Origin: Gracilaria caudata | Lineage: Eukaryota; Rhodophyta; Florideophyceae; Gracilariales; Gracilariaceae | NCBI GenBank assembly: GCA_030374735.1 | Contig: JASCIV010000143.1 | Location: forward strand, 1 to 39,011 | Direction of reading: 5' to 3' | DNA: 39,011 nucleotides | Shown here: piece after piece, positions 9,269 to 18,313 of the stretch | Layout of the letters: each line of letters begins with the position of its first letter | Numbering within the stretch: position 1 is the stretch's first letter | The notes under the pieces: model-generated | What the model was told of the DNA's origin: nothing | Databases searched by the model: none | What the model saw: only the letters and a program-made list of their open reading frames with translations | Translations under genes and position numbers: made by a program

Positions 9269-9662
9269 ATGACGAAAAGAAACTGTGCTGAGCTACAGTT
9301 CACGGAGCCAGCAAGGGGTGGGTTCCCTTCTTGACATCTTACTTTCGCCGTACCACTTCTTTTTCTTTTCATAGCCACATAAGCCTAATTACAACTTACT
9401 GCGGAGCGTCTTTGTTGAAAAAACGCTCTCTCACTAGAAAGGTCAACACGTCACGGAACTACAAAACGAAATCTTTGCCTCCTCCGATTCCGATGATCGG
9501 AACAGCAAAGAGCGGTTTACGAGCTTGCTTTTGAGGCTGGTTACAGACTGGAGAGATGAAATCCCTGCCGCCAACTTTGCGACCTCTGAACTATTAAAAG
9601 CCCATAGAAAAAAATCAAAGCGCTCAAAGTTCATTGAAGCATTGGTCAGATCGAGGAACTAA
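9269..9662 (+). CDS. Small uncharacterised protein, two exons (model)
   Basis: The function is not recognised. My model is join(9269..9317, 9442..9662), 89 residues. Exon 1 begins MTKRNCAELQFTEPAR. The donor is GTGGGT at 9318 and the acceptor TAGAAAG ends at 9441, giving a 124-nt intron with a pyrimidine-rich 3' part. Exon 2 is open from the acceptor to TAA at 9660-9662 and reads like a globular helical protein: FTSLLLRLVTDWRDEIP, then LLKAHRKKSKRSKFIEALV. An alternative acceptor CACTAG lies four bases earlier but breaks the phase with this exon 1. The basic C-terminal stretch could be a nuclear signal. It sits between the convergent ends of its neighbours. Seen: frame and signals. Inferred: that it is expressed. 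Confidence 0.4.
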
Positions 9663-9860
9663 GCTAAGATCACTCAACATCATTACGTATGCTATTAAGA
9701 TATGGAAGTGCGCATCTGCGACGATTTCTCCCCAGTTCCGTTCAACGAACCCTCTTCTCCATTCTAGTTGCCTTTTTGATATTGCACTTCGATCCCGAGG
9801 AGTTTCAGAGATAACAAGGTGTTTTTAACATGTACTGCTGCGAAACATTGAAGAGAATGA

Positions 9861-10853
9861 TCACTGTGCTTGTGCTTGGCGTCTTGTTCGCTTGGATCTG
9901 CGAATACTAGTAACACTGTTCTTTCGATCAACTTCAACTGCTTCTTTTGGTGTTTCTTCCAAAGCCTTCCTCTTGGAAGATGTCTTCTTTGAAGGTTTTG
10001 AAGACTTCTGTTTCGTTTTTACCGGCGAATTTCCTTTCTCCTCCTCATCAACGGTTTCCTCAACTGCTTTCTCTACTGCTTTCTCAACCTCTTTTGTATC
10101 CTTTTCCGGGTCCTTCAATGCCTTTTTCTTGTTGTCATGTTTCGCATTTTCAATGGGATGCCCATTTGCTGATGTAGCGTTGTGATGGCTGGCAAATACA
10201 GCCTTCTCTATATCAATTGCGTTCCACTCCTTCTCTGAGTCTTCCTTGGACAACTCGGCTATCTTCTGGTCCACTGCATTCTTTAACTCAAGATAAACCT
10301 AATGAATCGTACAGTCATCAAATGTTAGTCCGTGCATGAAGCATAATGTTGGTAAAGCACCCTTATTAGTTTTGAGAGAACACACCTTAACAGTATACTT
10401 GCTGGCCTGTCCCAGTGCAGCCATGAGAAGTTCATCTGACATAAAGGGTAAAGTTGGATCCACAACACTGAGAATCACGCTAGCAGTGGCTGGACCACAT
10501 CCTCTGAGAGCCACGAGTTTCTGGATAGCTTTCTTTATCTCTTTCTTCTCAAGCAGCTTGAATGCTTCCGTGCTGGTTTCACGAACAGCATCTTCTTCAC
10601 ACTCATCAGCGAATTTCTGAAGTCTTGGGCGCCACTTACCACGCTTCAGCTTCCATTTCACCAGCTTGCAATACTCTTCTTTGGTTATGTGAGGTTGATC
10701 CCGTGATTTGACGATGGTTGGCAACTCAGAGAACACAAACTCCTCAAGTTCGGTTAGGCCCGGCTTATTCTGATCCTTCTCCCTCACTGAAATCGCAGTG
10801 GGGTAGCCCGAAAGAGAGCTACTCCATTTTTCCACCGGCACAACGTCCCACAT
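9861..10853 (-). CDS. Conserved helix-hairpin-helix (DNA-glycosylase-fold-like) protein, two exons
   Basis: A eukaryotic protein of unknown function with a helix-hairpin-helix signature, LRGCGPATASVIL, followed by DPTLPFMSDEL, as in a conserved family of HhH/DNA-glycosylase-like proteins. The model is complement(join(9861..10298, 10386..10853)), 301 residues. The 87-nt intron has donor GTGTGT and acceptor CATTAG, and the junction gives TVKVYLELKNAVDQK. The N-terminal half carries the family-typical CKLVKWKLKRGKWRPRL. The last 100 residues are Lys/Glu/Ser-rich low complexity ending in SIRRSKRTRR, a likely nuclear signal. No glycosylase catalytic Asp is obvious after the hairpin, so a nucleic-acid-binding or structural role is as likely as catalysis. 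The start is the first ATG in frame. Confidence 0.7.
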
Positions 10854-11195
10854 GATTTGAGATGGATTCTGCAACACTAGCGCGCCCCAGCAGCTCAGTG
10901 CGAGAAAATCGCGGGTTGAGAGGGAAACTGAACACAAGTCAAACGCCCGCAACGCCGCAGGCGCTTAAACCGAGAAAACATCAACCCTCTATTCTCTCAC
11001 TCTCCAGTTTCCGGCTGGCGAAACGCAGCCATGAGCGTCAGTGATTGGTGATCACGCAGCGGTTTGGATCCGCGGAAATATGGAAACCGCATCCAAACAA
11101 ACGACTTTTCGGGCACCTTGTAGAAAGAATTTGGTGACGCGAACAACATTGCTACCCTTGATAGATGGTGTGGCAAGAATAGTACGTTGACGAAG
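10854..11195. other. Divergent promoter region with nested inverted repeats
   Basis: The interval between the HhH gene (minus) and the folate gene (plus) holds no convincing gene. Two interleaved perfect inverted repeats occur: GCGGTTT at 11059-11065 with AAACCGC at 11084-11090, and GTTTGGAT at 11062-11069 with ATCCAAAC at 11091-11098. They could form alternative hairpins or bind a dimeric factor. No TATA-like box was singled out. Confidence 0.35.
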
Positions 11196-11240
11196 CTTGC
11201 TAGCAGTGCTTGCTAGCAGTGCTAGCTAGCAATGCTAGCC
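11196..11240. repeat. 13-bp tandem repeat rich in CTAGC
   Basis: Two exact copies of CTTGCTAGCAGTG (11196-11208, 11209-11221) are followed by a variant CTAGCTAGCAATG (11222-11234) and a partial CTAGCC. Each unit contains the palindrome GCTAGC, so the array can also fold on itself. It lies about 160-200 bp upstream of the folate gene and immediately upstream of a GC-rich hairpin. Confidence 0.75.
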
Positions 11241-11252
11241 TTCGCACTGAAA

Positions 11253-11271
11253 AACGGCCCTCAGGGCCGTT
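11253..11271 (+). repeat. Perfect 9-bp GC-rich hairpin upstream of the HPPK-DHPS gene
   Basis: AACGGCCCT and AGGGCCGTT are exact reverse complements separated by one base, preceded by A residues and followed by CTT. In shape it resembles a bacterial intrinsic terminator but has no long U run, and the context is eukaryotic. It sits 13 bp after the CTAGC array and about 130 bp before the HPPK-DHPS ATG, so it may lie in the promoter or 5' leader. Confidence 0.6.
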
Positions 11272-11401
11272 CTTAACTAGAATCTCGCAACTTGGATCAC
11301 ACGATCCGTCGTAATTAAATGCCAATGCTCTACACGTACATGGGTTCTACAGTATTAGACCAAAACACATCGTTCGGTGAATTCATCGCAACAAGCCCAA
11401 C

Positions 11402-12912
11402 ATGTTTCGTACATTGTTCACTGCGGCAACCGCGGAGAACGTGATTGTGGCCGTCGGTTCCAACGTCGGTAACCGAGCAAACACAATTCACGCCGCGCTC
11501 CGCGCCATAGAATCCGAGACTTGTACAATCCAACGCACATCGTTTCTCTATGAGAGCAGTCCGTAAGTGCGCACAACTGATCGCATCTTACACTTGATGG
11601 CGCGTAATTAACTCTCCCTAGAATGTATATCACGGATCAACCGCCTTTTCTTAACGGAGCCGTGCAGATTTCCACTACCCTCCCCCCAGAACAACTGCTG
11701 CGCAAACTAAAGAAAATTGAGAATGAATTGGGTCGATCTCCTTCAGGTGTTCGATATGGCCCGCGTCCAATCGACCTTGATATTATCTGCTACGGAGAAC
11801 GACGCGTACGTGACGGTGATTCCTTGATTGTTCCTCATCCTCGTCTACATGAACGCGAATTTGTACTTCGGCCCCTGTGTGACATATCTGAATCAATGGC
11901 TGTTCCCCTTGAAGGTCGAACAACAACAGCAAAGCAGCTGTTGCAAGAGCTATTACCAGACGGTAGAAGCGAACTAATTAAAGTGACGCCGACACACACG
12001 GGAAAGCTTTTTCGCTGGGGTGAACGAACTTTGTTGATGGGAATCATCAACGCAACACCTGACAGCTTCAGTGACGGCGGAGAATATAATTCAATCGAAG
12101 CGGCACTAAAACAGGTAGCAAAGTTTTGCGAGCACGGCTTTGACGTGGTTGATGTAAGTTCTTGTACATGAATAATACTTTCATTGAAACTAGCGTTACG
12201 AGTCTCTAACTACTTTACCCCATTACGCGCGGCACAGGTTGGTGGACAGAGCACAAGACCAGGCGCGGAGTTAATTGGAGCAACGAAAGAACTGGATCGC
12301 ATTTTGCCCATCATCGAAGCGATCCGTCAATCGTTCCCAGACGTTATGATATCGTGTGATACATTCATGTCACAAGTTGCAGAACAGGTGCTCGATGCCG
12401 GCGTTGAAGTAATCAACGACATCTCAGCCGGTACATTAGACAACAATCTACACGAAACGCTTGCAAAGAGGGATGCAGCATGCGTTCAAATGCACACAAG
12501 AGGAACCCCAGCAACGATGAACAGTCTCCAACATTACGATGACGTGACGGCCGAAGTGGCTCTCGAACTTTCACAAAGCATACAAACTGCGCTCAATAAG
12601 GGCGTGAAGAACTGGAGCGTGATAAGTGATCCCGGTATCGGTTTCGCAAAGACCGCACAACAATCGCTCCAACTTCTGCACGAAACACTTCGCTTCAGCC
12701 AACAAAGCGGTCACTTCCCGGTGCTTCTCGGCGCAAGCAGAAAATCATGGCTCAAAGCGCTCGTACAAGGCGACACGATGCGAGCGCGGGACTGGGCGAC
12801 GGCGGGCGCGGTGGCCAGCTGCATTGCGCGCGGCGGCGTGCATATGGTGCGCGTGCACAACGCGGAAGTGGCGGACGCGGTGCGCGTGGCAGACGCTATT
12901 GCTCGCGGGTGA
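11402..12912 (+). CDS. Bifunctional HPPK-DHPS (folate biosynthesis), three exons
   Basis: 6-hydroxymethyl-dihydropterin pyrophosphokinase fused to dihydropteroate synthase, mitochondrial in plants. The model is join(11402..11562, 11622..12153, 12238..12912), 455 residues. Introns of 59 nt (GTAAGT...CCTAG) and 84 nt (GTAAGT...CACAG) keep phase exactly. HPPK shows VIVAVGSNVGNR, FLYESSPMYITDQPPFLNGA and GPRPIDLDIICYG. DHPS shows LMGIINATPDSFSDGG, VVDVGGQSTRPGA (created by the second splice), VINDISAGT and ISDPGIGFAKT, and ends with the RVHNA motif. The N-terminus MFRTLFTAATAE is short, so any mitochondrial presequence is brief. No DHNA aldolase domain is present, unlike fungal three-domain proteins. 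The 3' end overlaps the next, opposite-strand small gene by 17 bp. Confidence 0.93.
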
Positions 12913-13090
12913 TGGTGGCGTTGTGAGCGTTGATGGCGTCGGATATGTCGTCGCGTGTGGTGGCGTTGGCGTACTGCGGCGCCATTTCGGCGGCGCGCGT
13001 GCGGCTGTACGCCTTGCCGAAGTGGAGGGCGGCGACGCCGGCGGAGAAGACGAGCACCCATTGGATTGTGGCTGTTAGTTTGTAGTTCAT
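12896..13090 (-). CDS. Small single-pass membrane protein, 64 aa
   Basis: It starts at a true ATG and stops at TAG 12896-12898. The N-terminal third contains one hydrophobic helix, IQWVLVFSAGVAALHF, followed by a basic stretch KAYSRTR and a polar tail. This layout is common among tiny mitochondrial inner-membrane or accessory subunits, but I do not recognise a family. The first bases downstream of the ATG are on the far side of a short divergent promoter shared with the HEAT gene. The last 17 bp overlap the end of the HPPK-DHPS coding region tail to tail. The strand opposite is also open here because the DNA is GC-rich, so the call is moderate. Confidence 0.45.
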   Translation of the reverse strand: MNYKLTATIQWVLVFSAGVAALHFGKAYSRTRAAEMAPQYANATTRDDISDAINAHNATITREQ

Positions 13091-13369
13091 GGTGGGAGGC
13101 GAGGCGGAGTGTGGCGGGTCCGGTTATAGCGGTAGCTTCGGTGAGTGACTGACGCTGAGTGTGCAGCGGCGATGCGGCTTTATCTGTCGGTGCGGTGGCG
13201 GAGCGATGGACGACCTGCGTGCAACATCAATGCGCTGTCGAATGTCAGTTTTGAAGCGAAAATCAGCGCTGTGCGTCACGCAGAATCTCACCAATCTCGT
13301 ATCACCAACCTCCGTCAGCAGCTTCGCCGTCCCCGTCTCGCCCCCGCAACAAGACGCGAACTCCACAGA

Positions 13370-14212
13370 ATGCCGATTTTGAACTTCCTATCGCCACCAC
13401 CTCTCCTCACCCGAGCGCCGCCCCTTCCGCCCACATGCGCCCATCGCCCGCGCATGAGCGGCGTCAACGGCGGCATAGACTACCAAATCGATCTCTCATC
13501 TCTGCCGCCCACGCTAGCCACGCGCATCTCCTACGTGCAAAATGGCCCAGACTCTCCCACCGCACTCATCGACGCCGCCAAGCAAATTGCCGAAGCCAGT
13601 AAATCCTACCCTCAAACGCTGCCTGTGCTCGTGGACATGCTAGGTTTCAACAATCCGCCTGCGGCCCGAATCGCCATCGCCGCTCTCGTGCATGCTGGAA
13701 AGGCGGCCATCCCACCGCTTTTAACGGGCGTGGCCGCTTTCAATTACTCGGTGAACGCGTACGCGCTTCGTGCGTTGGCCGGCATTGCCGACCCGTCTGT
13801 GTTACAGGTGTGCCTGTCGTGCGCCCGAACGGGGCCCATTCCCAATGTTAGACGAGCAGCTTGCAAGGCGTTGGGAAACTTGCGCTATGTTGATGAAGGT
13901 CAGGCGCGCTCGGCTTATCACTGTCTTCTCACGCTTGCCGATGCCGAAGTTGATTGGGGCGTTCGTTACGCTTCTATCGTCGCGTTGGAGCAGTTTGTCA
14001 CTGTGCAACTCCTCGATGACGATGTCAAACACCTTGCGCTAAAGGTTGTTCAGGCGGCAGCGGAGGGCGAAGCAAATGTATTAGCAACACAGCAGCACGA
14101 AGATTCAAATGGTGTTGGCATACAGGTTCCGTCCGATCCCACAGTCGCCGCTCGAGCAACACTGGCGTTGGAGAAGATGCAAGAATCTTGCAAACTGTCA
14201 ATACAAGTTTGA
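13370..14212 (+). CDS. HEAT-repeat protein of the PBS/phycobilin lyase (CpcE-like) family
   Basis: An alpha-helical HEAT-like repeat protein similar to cyanobacterial CpcE/F-type lyases and related PBS-lyase HEAT proteins, which attach bilins to, or remodel, phycobiliproteins. From ATG 13370 it is 280 residues. The repeats show the family rhythm: IAIAALVHAGKAAIPPLL, YSVNAYALRALAGIADPSVL, VRRAACKALGNLRY and WGVRYASIVALEQF. The first 60-80 residues are Pro/Arg-rich and may be a plastid-targeting leader. Alternative in-frame ATGs are at 13172 and 13454. It points to a phycobilisome-bearing plastid. Whether it is a true lyase or another member such as IaiH-like or NblB-like cannot be decided here. 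Confidence 0.72.
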   Translation: MPILNFLSPPPLLTRAPPLPPTCAHRPRMSGVNGGIDYQIDLSSLPPTLATRISYVQNGPDSPTALIDAAKQIAEASKSYPQTLPVLVDMLGFNNPPAARIAIAALVHAGKAAIPPLLTGVAAFNYSVNAYALRALAGIADPSVLQVCLSCARTGPIPNVRRAACKALGNLRYVDEGQARSAYHCLLTLADAEVDWGVRYASIVALEQFVTVQLLDDDVKHLALKVVQAAAEGEANVLATQQHEDSNGVGIQVPSDPTVAARATLALEKMQESCKLSIQV

Positions 14213-14337
14213 ACACGACGTTGAAACATACCGATCTTGGAAACTTGCCAGTAGTTTATTCCCTAGCTCTATACAAGTGTTACCCCTCCGCAGTGGCCCG
14301 TGCGAGTGTCAAAACCACTCGACTGTTCAAAACTGGA

Positions 14338-16020
14338 CTACTTGTCCTCCCACATTGAATCAGCGATTTGCTTGTTCGAAACTGTTTCCACTGGCGAGGA
14401 AGGCGGCGTCCTACCCGGAGAAAAGGCTCTATGAGCAATTAAGGAGCCAGTAACCACTCGCAGCAGAAAACGAACTCGCATCAGCAGGTGCGACTGCTTG
14501 CTGTCATCCTCCAAAATGGGCATATCAGGCAGATATTTTCGCAGATTATGGCGCGCCAAAGCAGTAGTGGCTTCCCTTACTTGTCTTCTTCTTTCCATTT
14601 CGTTGATGTTGTCGGTGATCTTCTCCTTGGCCACTCGCAAAATGTCTTCAGCGATTTGTACGGTTGCATTTGGTCGACCGCATCGCACTGCTCTGTCAGA
14701 CATTTCTTGAAGTAGTTGTGGATTTGAGAGCCATTCAGCAGCAATGGAAGCAATTTTGTTCGGTCTCCGTGCGAATACTCCTACCTTTTGGTCCTCTACA
14801 TAGCGCACGTTGGCCTCTTCTTGGCCTGGCAAGAAAGCAGTGACGATAATTGGCAAACCGCGTATCAATGATTCCGCAATGGTTCCTGGTCCTGCTTTGG
14901 TACAAATTAGGTCCGACGCTGCCATCCATTCGCTCATGTTGGTGACATAGCCCAGACAAATCATATGACACTTCCAGGTCGTAGACTGTAGTGATTCCCG
15001 CAGTGCTTCATTCTTACCGCAGATGACAACAATCTGAACCGGCTTATTGCCGAGTTTACGAGGCAGTTGTCGGGCGAGCGTGGTGGCAATGGCCTGAAGA
15101 CCGCCCACGCCATCTCCACCGCCGATGACAAGAATAGTCGGAGCATCGGGAAGCATATTCAGTTCGCGTCGAAGCTCAGACTTTGAACGCTCTTTGATCC
15201 AAAACTGTTCGCGTACTGGCAGCCCAATGGTGGTTATATGCTCATCTGACAGGCCAACACGCTGCGCCAAGCGAGCTACGGCCGGAATAGGAACGTACAC
15301 CATATCTGCTTTGCGGCTAAACCAGGTGGGATGTGCACCGCCAAGGTCGGTGACAACGGTGACAAACGGAGGACGCGGAATATATGTGTCGGCAGCGAGA
15401 TTGTTGAGCACTTTGAGCGCGAGCGTATTGACCAAGGGATGAACCGAAACAACAAGATCCGGTTGGTACTTGACAAAACCTGAGCGAACTTTCTGGTGTG
15501 CGAGAGTGTTGAAGTAACATTCAGTAACAGCTCGGAATGGGGGAAAACGCGTGGCCTCGTATGTAAACTTCCATAACGCCGGATGCTTAGCTAAGAACGT
15601 ATACTGCGTGGGGAACAAACGAAAGGGACCTGCAGCAAGTTCGACCCAAAAGTCCACCACATCCACCTGAATCTGAGCCGGATGCAAACGTTCCAAAGCC
15701 GCACGCAACGCCGCAGCAGATGCACGATGTCCGCCGCCCGTGTCGGACGAAAGCACGAGCACGCGCAGCTTACGAGAGTGACTCAACAGCCGGCGTGCGT
15801 GCAACAAAGGTCGGGGAATGGGAGCTGCGGACTGCGCAGTCGACGTCGACAGCGAGAGAGCTGGCGTCATCGATGGCGGATATGCCGCGGTCAGGGGCGG
15901 GGGAGAAAGTGGGGAGCCCATCTGAGAGCTGTGGCGACGCCGACGCTGGACGCGGTCGGTGGGGATGGGAAGCGTGGGTGGGGAGCGTGGGTGGGAAGCG
16001 CGGGCATGAGCAACGGTCAT
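14338..16020 (-). CDS. MGD1: Monogalactosyldiacylglycerol (MGDG) synthase, GT28
   Basis: UDP-galactose:diacylglycerol galactosyltransferase of the plastid envelope, making the main thylakoid lipid. A single exon, 560 residues. Residues 1-80 are Ser/Pro/Arg-rich and fit a transit peptide. The MGDG synthase N-domain begins RVLVLSSDTGGGHRASAAAL and includes VVSVHPLVN and VTDLGGAHPTWFS. The GT28 C-domain has ILVIGGGDGVGGLQAI, ICLGYVTNMSEWM and the nucleotide-sugar motif KAGPGTIAESLIRGLP followed by PGQEEANVRYV. The C-terminal 50 residues are extra relative to the core. It converges with the HEAT gene (125 bp between stops). The short upstream space carries a perfect TGACGTCA. Confidence 0.93.
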   Translation of the reverse strand: MTVAHARASHPRSPPTLPIPTDRVQRRRRHSSQMGSPLSPPPLTAAYPPSMTPALSLSTSTAQSAAPIPRPLLHARRLLSHSRKLRVLVLSSDTGGGHRASAAALRAALERLHPAQIQVDVVDFWVELAAGPFRLFPTQYTFLAKHPALWKFTYEATRFPPFRAVTECYFNTLAHQKVRSGFVKYQPDLVVSVHPLVNTLALKVLNNLAADTYIPRPPFVTVVTDLGGAHPTWFSRKADMVYVPIPAVARLAQRVGLSDEHITTIGLPVREQFWIKERSKSELRRELNMLPDAPTILVIGGGDGVGGLQAIATTLARQLPRKLGNKPVQIVVICGKNEALRESLQSTTWKCHMICLGYVTNMSEWMAASDLICTKAGPGTIAESLIRGLPIIVTAFLPGQEEANVRYVEDQKVGVFARRPNKIASIAAEWLSNPQLLQEMSDRAVRCGRPNATVQIAEDILRVAKEKITDNINEMERRRQVREATTALARHNLRKYLPDMPILEDDSKQSHLLMRVRFLLRVVTGSLIAHRAFSPGRTPPSSPVETVSNKQIADSMWEDK

Positions 16021-16066
16021 GAGGACCCGAAGGTGACGAATCGCCGTTTGCGGTTGTGGTCATAAC

Positions 16067-16074
16067 TGACGTCA
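16067..16074. promoter_or_regulatory. Perfect CRE/bZIP palindrome TGACGTCA
   Basis: TGACGTCA lies 47 bp upstream of the MGDG synthase ATG, in the 164-bp space left by the upstream gene's 3' end. It is the consensus site for CREB/ATF and plant TGA-type bZIP factors. Position and perfect match make a regulatory role plausible, but it is a single 8-mer. Confidence 0.4.
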
Positions 16075-16184
16075 CGGCGTGGCAAATTCTGCTGTCTGTG
16101 CTACGTGTTTTTTTTATCGAGGGCTAATTGAACGACCACACCGCAAGACCACGCATGCGACGGTAGGTCACCACAGCTAAAAAG

Positions 16185-17771
16185 TTACAGGTCAGGCGTC
16201 TCCAGTAGATGTGGGTGCAGGTCCGCGGGCTCCTCCGTCATGTACGTGTAGTCGACGCCATCGCTGCGCGAGAACCAGCGTCCAATTCCCACCGTCACGG
16301 CCACGCCCTCGCCGGCCACGCCTCGAGGCACACGGCAGCTCAGCAGACCCTCCTTCTCTATCCTCACGTCTTGACACACGCGCGACCCAAACATCACCGT
16401 CAGTCCGCGCTGCGAGAACCTTCCTCGCACCCACACGCGATTGCCACCTGCAGCGGGTCCGCGACGCGGCAGAACGCTCCAAATCACCCCGCGCTGGTTC
16501 TTCACGTTGTCTGCTTCGTCTGTTCGAAGTACCACTAGCGACCGCACCATGTAGTCTGTTATCACAAGGTTACTTTGCAGATCCATCATGATGTCCAATC
16601 CGCCAACATCCAGAATTTCTTCGCGACGCTCCACGGTGCGTTTATCGGCGAGAAAGAACGCGAAGCTGTTTCCTCGGTCGTTGTTGGCGCCGTGGAATCC
16701 GATGCGTGCCAGCACTAGTGCTCCTTTCCAGTTTGAGCCACGCTTGTTACTGGCGTACTCAGCGAGGCCATTTGTTGAAGATTCCATGTGCGTAACTGGT
16801 TCTGTTTTCCCTGCTCCTTGATATATACATTGCTTGTCGTCGTAACGACCACGGTTACGGTTAGGATGTCCGTACCATTTCCCTTCTTCAGCGAGGTGCA
16901 AGGTATCGTCCTCGTGCGGTTCGGTCTGAAGATTTACAGTGCATGAGACACTCTCCTTTCCGTACCCCGGGTTCGGTCCGTTGTCGGTGACGTAAAGACC
17001 TCCGTTGGTGTGCAGCTCAACCGAGAACGCATTCATGAACCCTGCCGCAAATACTTCCACGTCGGGATCGTTGGATATGTCTGCTTGTCGCCCGTCGGTT
17101 GTGTCATACTCCACGTTGCCATTGAAACCATCAATATTGTGGCGCACAGTCAAAAGCGCTCCGGACAATGGTGTTTCTGGAGCGCCTCCATCACCATCTC
17201 CCTTTTCAGAGAAGCCTGCGTTTGTCATACCGCCGTTCAGCACCTTGAGTGTTCCATCTAGGTCCACCACCATCCCGTTTACTCCGTGGTCGTGATTCGA
17301 TACTGACAATCCCGTCACTAGGTTCTTTGTTACCGCCAGACAATGGCCGCCCTGGTTTGACCTCATGATTTGTACCATACCGTTCATCCATCCGCCCGGA
17401 AACATTTCTGCGTCTCCATGTCGACCGCCTGCCCAGTTCAGTTGCGACGTTGCGATGTAGAAAAATATGTCATCTTCTCGGAAGTATCGGGGGTCGAATG
17501 TCAATCCGAGCACCGTGCGGTCGTCACCAATACTCTTACTAGTACAGACATCACTAACCCTATAGTTATCATCCACTGTGAGCGCGCTCACGGTTCCCTT
17601 CGCACCAACGTAGAAGCGCAAGTCCGGACCCTGCCTTATCACCGTTGGCGCGTCAATGCCCCGAAATGGGCTCCAGTCATCGTTCTTAAACTCGTCGATA
17701 ATCCATTCTTGACACGCTGCATGTTTTATGAGAACGTTGAGAGCGATGAAAACAAATGTACAGCCCCTCAT
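16185..17771 (-). CDS. Secreted glucose/sorbosone-dehydrogenase-like propeller with C-terminal IPT domain
   Basis: An extracellular or cell-surface protein of 528 residues in a single exon. The signal peptide is MRGCTFVFIALNVLIKHAAC. Residues 30-420 resemble GSDH/HHIP-like six-bladed propellers, with blade motifs DRTVLGLTFDPRYF, NGMVVDLDGTLKVLNGG, FAAGFMNAFSVELHTNGGLY and TDNGPNPGYG. A calcium- or PQQ-site-like DNGPN is visible but catalytic residues cannot be assigned. Residues 435-515 form an IPT/TIG immunoglobulin-like domain (VLPRRGPAAGGNRVWVRG, LLSCRVPRGVAGEG), as in adhesion receptors. No membrane anchor follows. The combination suggests a wall or matrix protein rather than a metabolic enzyme. 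Confidence 0.75.
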   Translation of the reverse strand: MRGCTFVFIALNVLIKHAACQEWIIDEFKNDDWSPFRGIDAPTVIRQGPDLRFYVGAKGTVSALTVDDNYRVSDVCTSKSIGDDRTVLGLTFDPRYFREDDIFFYIATSQLNWAGGRHGDAEMFPGGWMNGMVQIMRSNQGGHCLAVTKNLVTGLSVSNHDHGVNGMVVDLDGTLKVLNGGMTNAGFSEKGDGDGGAPETPLSGALLTVRHNIDGFNGNVEYDTTDGRQADISNDPDVEVFAAGFMNAFSVELHTNGGLYVTDNGPNPGYGKESVSCTVNLQTEPHEDDTLHLAEEGKWYGHPNRNRGRYDDKQCIYQGAGKTEPVTHMESSTNGLAEYASNKRGSNWKGALVLARIGFHGANNDRGNSFAFFLADKRTVERREEILDVGGLDIMMDLQSNLVITDYMVRSLVVLRTDEADNVKNQRGVIWSVLPRRGPAAGGNRVWVRGRFSQRGLTVMFGSRVCQDVRIEKEGLLSCRVPRGVAGEGVAVTVGIGRWFSRSDGVDYTYMTEEPADLHPHLLETPDL

Positions 17772-18313
17772 GTGGGGTGCAGTTCAGAACGGGAAAGTAA
17801 ACGTTGGCTTCCTAACTGCGGATGAAAGTAGGCCTCAAGCGTTGGAATTTCTTTGTAGCAAGGGACGACGGTAATCAGATAATCTTTAACCCTTCAACAC
17901 TTCAAATCACGAAGGACTCAAGCTAGAAGCTGTACTTCTCATTATACTGGAGCAAACAACGAATTTAGTGTACCATGCCCCACACATACACCTTAACCGA
18001 ATGGTTGCGTGGTTAAGGCTCTGCTTACTGGACTCAAGCCGTTAGCGCCCGCGACCTCGTACAAGCGAGTAATGCAGGAACGAATATGACAGGGCCATCA
18101 TCCAATATGCCAGATACTACGACTTGCTCTCTAATGAATAAGGTGGTATGGTCATCCTTTGTTTTGGAACTTCTCATGGTGACAAATTTCAGGGGCACCA
18201 ACTTTCTTTTCTACGAGGGAATCCGCATGTTGCGAAACATTTTGCGCTTCACATATCAACAAAGTTTTGCGTCAACACTACGGCCCCTGAACGCGGCCCA
18301 GGAGCTTCACTGT
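17772..18313. other. Intergenic, tRNA-like fragment only
   Basis: This covers the promoter of the propeller gene. At 17992-18017 a perfect 7-bp stem CTTAACC ... GGTTAAG encloses a D-arm-like sequence, followed by GGACTCAAG resembling a Leu(CAA) anticodon loop. The T arm and acceptor stem do not fit, so I do not call a tRNA. Overlapping short ORFs at 18086-18322 (78 codons from an ATG) and 18148-18390 show no recognisable feature. Confidence 0.35.

Noticed and set aside
11253..11271. Bacterial intrinsic terminator
   Set aside because: The stem is perfect but no U tract follows and neighbouring genes have spliceosomal introns.
17992..18090. tRNA-Leu(CAA)-like sequence with a D-arm hairpin and GGACTCAAG
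   Set aside because: The anticodon stem has mismatches, the B box (GGAACGAATAT) departs from GGTTCGANTCC, and no acceptor stem pairs. A degenerate tRNA relic cannot be excluded.
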